64,000 bases of DNA, from contig SUYI01000017.1 in NCBI GenBank assembly GCA_015060485.1, positions 1 to 64,000 of the forward strand. Direction: 5' to 3'. Source of the stretch: Prevotella sp. (GTDB lineage: Bacteria; Bacteroidota; Bacteroidia; Bacteroidales; Bacteroidaceae). A model generated the notes under the pieces. It saw only the letters and a list, made by a program, of their open reading frames with translations. It had not been told where the DNA came from and searched no databases. Each line of letters begins with the position of its first letter. The stretch's first letter is position 1. Position numbers and translations under genes: made by a program. Positions 61,522-64,000 of the stretch are shown piece by piece.

Positions 61522-62799
61522 TCAAGTTAAATTAGAACGTTCAAAATAATGGTGATTCAATTCGGCTTCAAAATAGTGTTTGCGTTTAAGCCAAACAAAG
61601 CCATCTCCTTTAGTGATTACTGCAACATCCACGGGTCCACCAACACTTTCCTCTTCTGATGTAATACGTCGTTTTAAATATGTCATACGTACAAGACTTT
61701 CTGCCATATCTGCCAAATCTTCTTTACTCAGATATGATACAGTATCTACCAACTTCTGTATATAATTCTCTTGAATATATGCATCCATACAATCAACAAA
61801 TGTCTTAGTGTATGTATCCATATCCAAGTCCATTAGTACCTTCTTCAGTTCTTCTGGTGCACCTACAGATTCTAATTTCGAAACAATTTCATTTCGAAAC
61901 ATAGTAATTGAAGAGTTATAGCCTTCATAGAACTTCATACGCAAATCTGCATCAATGCCTCTAACTACTGTATTTGCCACATCCGTTTGTGCAAATGGCT
62001 CAACGCAGGCAACGCTCTCATTTGATACAATATATTGACTTTTTGGTGTTATTTTGATTCTTCCATCAAATGCAGAACTAATCTCGTAAGAGAAATATGA
62101 CGGAAATAATTCATCATCTCCGTATCCCCAGAATATTAGTTCTGTTTTAATCAAATATACATGATTCTTTGAGATAATGATGTAATATAATGATTCAATA
62201 AATCTTTCTTTGAGATTCTTTGGGCACGTAGGTCTAGTGATTATTGGATTAAGTAGCTTCTCAACTAATTCGCCTGAGTATGATATGAAATCATCCAATT
62301 GGTAGGACGAGAAATCATCATTCACATCTTTATCCTTATAAATACCATCAAAATAATCTAGCTTTTTCATAAAAAAGGGGAACATGTTAGAATCATTAAC
62401 ATCTAACTTGTTGTCAGCTAAATCTTTTTGACATAGGTTTACGATTTCATTCAGGAACGAACCTGTTATAAACTCCAGATTTTTCTTTTGATCTATTTCT
62501 AAACTAGACATGATCTCTGTTCTGACGAAATTAAAGAAGTTGTCCGAATACTCCCTCATTGTTTTGAAACCATCTTGTCTCAATTTCTGTCTGAACATTT
62601 TAATTATATCCTCCCAAGGAAGGCCAAGGAAATCCAAATTCCCGCATAATGCTATACCGACAGGATGATATTTGGATAGTTCAAATATCTTATTTGCATG
62701 ATTTGTTATCTTATGCCTAGATGATATATTATGTGTTGCAGCACTATCTGCTGCAAAGGCCACACCCCTTCGGTTTATTGTTCCAACAATTGCTGTCAT
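61522..62799 (-). CDS. Proteasome/HslV-like Ntn-hydrolase with C-terminal extension
   Basis: A 425-residue protein. Start at 62799 gives MTAIVGTINRRGVAFAADSA: after Met removal Thr1 would be the N-terminal nucleophile, Asp17 matches the HslV/proteasome beta Asp17, and HANKIFEL (Lys36) matches the HslV Lys33 region. LCGNLDFLG fits the following beta-strand with its glycine. The remaining 330 residues are helical and not recognised; typical HslV is only about 175 residues. No HslU partner is adjacent. A frame extension to 62937 adds 46 hydrophobic residues that would mask the nucleophile, and the promoter at 62818-62849 lies inside it. Confidence 0.62.
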   Translation of the reverse strand: MTAIVGTINRRGVAFAADSAATHNISSRHKITNHANKIFELSKYHPVGIALCGNLDFLGLPWEDIIKMFRQKLRQDGFKTMREYSDNFFNFVRTEIMSSLEIDQKKNLEFITGSFLNEIVNLCQKDLADNKLDVNDSNMFPFFMKKLDYFDGIYKDKDVNDDFSSYQLDDFISYSGELVEKLLNPIITRPTCPKNLKERFIESLYYIIISKNHVYLIKTELIFWGYGDDELFPSYFSYEISSAFDGRIKITPKSQYIVSNESVACVEPFAQTDVANTVVRGIDADLRMKFYEGYNSSITMFRNEIVSKLESVGAPEELKKVLMDLDMDTYTKTFVDCMDAYIQENYIQKLVDTVSYLSKEDLADMAESLVRMTYLKRRITSEEESVGGPVDVAVITKGDGFVWLKRKHYFEAELNHHYFERSNLT

Positions 62800-62817
62800 A
62801 ATTTCATTATTTGGGAG

Positions 62818-62849
62818 CAAAGATAAGCAAATAATCTGAATTATCCAAA
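62818..62849 (-). promoter_or_regulatory. Proximal promoter of the Ntn-hydrolase operon
   Basis: Minus strand TTTG (62846-62849), a 20-bp spacer, TATCTTTG (62818-62825), 19 bp before the chosen start codon. Confidence 0.82.
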
Positions 62850-63008
62850 GATTAAGAGCATTTTGATGGTATATGTGTATAAAGATTCGGATAATATTAA
62901 CATTCTCCGATACTTTTACATATATAGACATTTGCATAGTGTTCGCTTATGGGCAAAAAAACACCTGATAGTTTGAATTGCTTCAGGGACTACCAGGACT
63001 GAACGATG

Positions 63009-63040
63009 CAAAGATAGGTATTTATTCTGATTTATCCAAA
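63009..63040 (-). promoter_or_regulatory. Distal promoter upstream of the Ntn-hydrolase operon
   Basis: Minus strand TTTG (63037-63040), a 20-bp spacer, TATCTTTG (63009-63016). The stretch after the -33 box (GGATAAATCAGA) is nearly the same as in the proximal promoter (GGATAATTCAGA). No gene lies between the two apart from the extended frame. Confidence 0.75.
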
Positions 63041-63108
63041 TATTTGTGCATAAATCTGCATATATGCCATCAATTTTTCTCTTTTCTTGTCAATTTCGTT
63101 ACTCAAAT

Positions 63109-63798
63109 CTATATACACATGATTTTTCCGCATTCTCTACCAACGTGGTCTATACCATATAGGAAGTCGTTGGTATCTATACCCATCCATTGGAATAATG
63201 TCATCATCCTTGTGTAGTTATTGAGGGTGTATGTGGTGTCAATGCATATCGGATAGCCAAAGCAAATTGGCTCGTGGTGGGCTATGCGGTTACGGATATT
63301 GTTGATGTAATCCAGTTCAAGAAAGATCCTGGAATTGTCAATACGATTAGACCTAGTTGACCTCGGCTTGTTAGGAAATATGTGAAGTAAGCAGCGGCCT
63401 CCCAAACGATATTGCACATTGTTAAACATGAATTTCCATACCCCAAACTCTAATTCTGAAAGCAATTTGGAGTGGGAATAGGTATGTGTCCTCATGAGTC
63501 CATTGTATGCTTTCTCAATGATTTTTCGTGTTCCTTCTACACGAGGATCAAAGTGGAATTGGCCTCCGGGAAGGATGAAATCTCGTAGCCAGTCATTGCC
63601 GAAATGAGCCTTCATTTCCTTGTCAATACGATTGCGTAATGTGACCTCAAAACAGCTGATGAGGGCAAACATTTCCTGAGATAATTTTATGTTATAGCGG
63701 TAGAGTGTCATAGCTCTTTTGCTTTCATTATTGCACGCTTGTAGGTACTTGCGCATGCGTTGTTGTGATATAATATCTTCGAATTCTGAATACTTCAT
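63109..63798 (-). CDS. Abi-family (Abi_2-like) protein with HEPN motif
   Basis: A 229-residue protein. It begins MKYSEFEDIISQQRMRKYL and has the central LISCFEVTLRNRIDKEM segment of the Abi_2/AbiD-AbiF family. The C-terminal NIRNRIAHHEP carries the Rx4-6H motif of HEPN ribonucleases. Predicted abortive-infection effector; target unknown. A TAACTTTG -7 element lies about 20 bp upstream on the minus strand. No partner gene is visible on either side within the window. Confidence 0.75.
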   Translation of the reverse strand: MKYSEFEDIISQQRMRKYLQACNNESKRAMTLYRYNIKLSQEMFALISCFEVTLRNRIDKEMKAHFGNDWLRDFILPGGQFHFDPRVEGTRKIIEKAYNGLMRTHTYSHSKLLSELEFGVWKFMFNNVQYRLGGRCLLHIFPNKPRSTRSNRIDNSRIFLELDYINNIRNRIAHHEPICFGYPICIDTTYTLNNYTRMMTLFQWMGIDTNDFLYGIDHVGRECGKIMCI

Positions 63799-63973
63799 GT
63801 GCTCTATATTTTAGTGCAAAGTTACTAATAATTTGGCAAATATAGGCCATCTTTTCAGATTATTTTTCTGTCTAATGCCGACTTTCTTGTTTTGAAGGAA
63901 TGATACATCAGACTGATTGGCGGAAATGCCTATAAACACAGGGCAGAGCTTGCTCTTTAACAGCCCGCCCAAA

Positions 63974-63995
63974 CCCTGAAATGTTACTTTCAGGG
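63974..63995. terminator. Hairpin at the window end
   Basis: CCCTGAAA (63974-63981) and TTTCAGGG (63988-63995). It may end a gene that lies beyond the window. Nothing else is supported in 63.8-64 kb. Confidence 0.4.
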
Positions 63996-64000
63996 GTATT

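Noticed and set aside
62800..62937. 46-codon upstream extension of the Ntn-hydrolase as its normal start
   Set aside because: A consensus promoter lies inside it and it would bury the N-terminal Thr; kept only as a possible alternative form.

Overview
The window is chromosomal DNA from a Bacteroidales bacterium, most likely Prevotella sensu lato from a gut or rumen. The evidence is the gene order tRNA-Gly/tRNA-Thr/tuf/tRNA-Trp/secE/nusG/rplKAJL/rpoBC, the promoters of the form TTTG-N19/20-TAnnTTTG, the near absence of Shine-Dalgarno sequences, the hybrid-sensor-like regulators and the Prevotella-type secreted glycanases. All family assignments come from reading motifs by eye; no database search was run.

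Layout. (1) 1-12.9 kb: translation and transcription core, ending in a strong terminator after rpoC. (2) 12.9-18.6 kb: an AT-richer junk-and-mobile interval with a DUF4143-type ATPase, an intact IS21-family element inserted against a gene that has lost its 5' end, a small lipoprotein, and remnants of an HTH protein and of an amidase. (3) 18.6-34.5 kb, minus strand: a secreted pectin/xylan-type degradation locus (GH65-like glycosidase, PL1 pectate lyase, a three-module secreted protein, pectinesterase, a sensor/AraC regulator without kinase domains, GH3 glycosidase). No SusC/SusD pair is present. (4) 34.6-38.5 kb: nagB, aldehyde dehydrogenase, rsgA, frr. (5) 38.7-48.5 kb: four sensor kinases in one tight operon, in two pairs. 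In each pair the first gene has Tyr instead of the phospho-acceptor His and a decayed ATP site, and the second is intact. There is no response regulator. (6) 48.5-51.2 kb: rpsO, typA, a GlsB-type membrane protein. (7) 51.2 kb to the end: an island that starts at a lone 3' half of a tRNA-Arg gene. It holds an AbiEi-Fic fusion followed by a TOTE-type primase-helicase-PLD protein, two overlapping conserved genes, a large structured RNA candidate, an M48 protease pair, an operon of a proteasome/HslV-like Ntn-hydrolase with a 54-residue protein and an FRG-domain protein, and an Abi/HEPN protein.

Three things stand out. The alternating pseudokinase/kinase operon is one. The Ntn-hydrolase/small protein/FRG operon inside an apparent defence island is another. 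The third is a scattered family of 7-bp-period word repeats that sits between genes and also in frame inside several genes; in one sensor kinase it makes an extra insertion relative to its paralogue next door.
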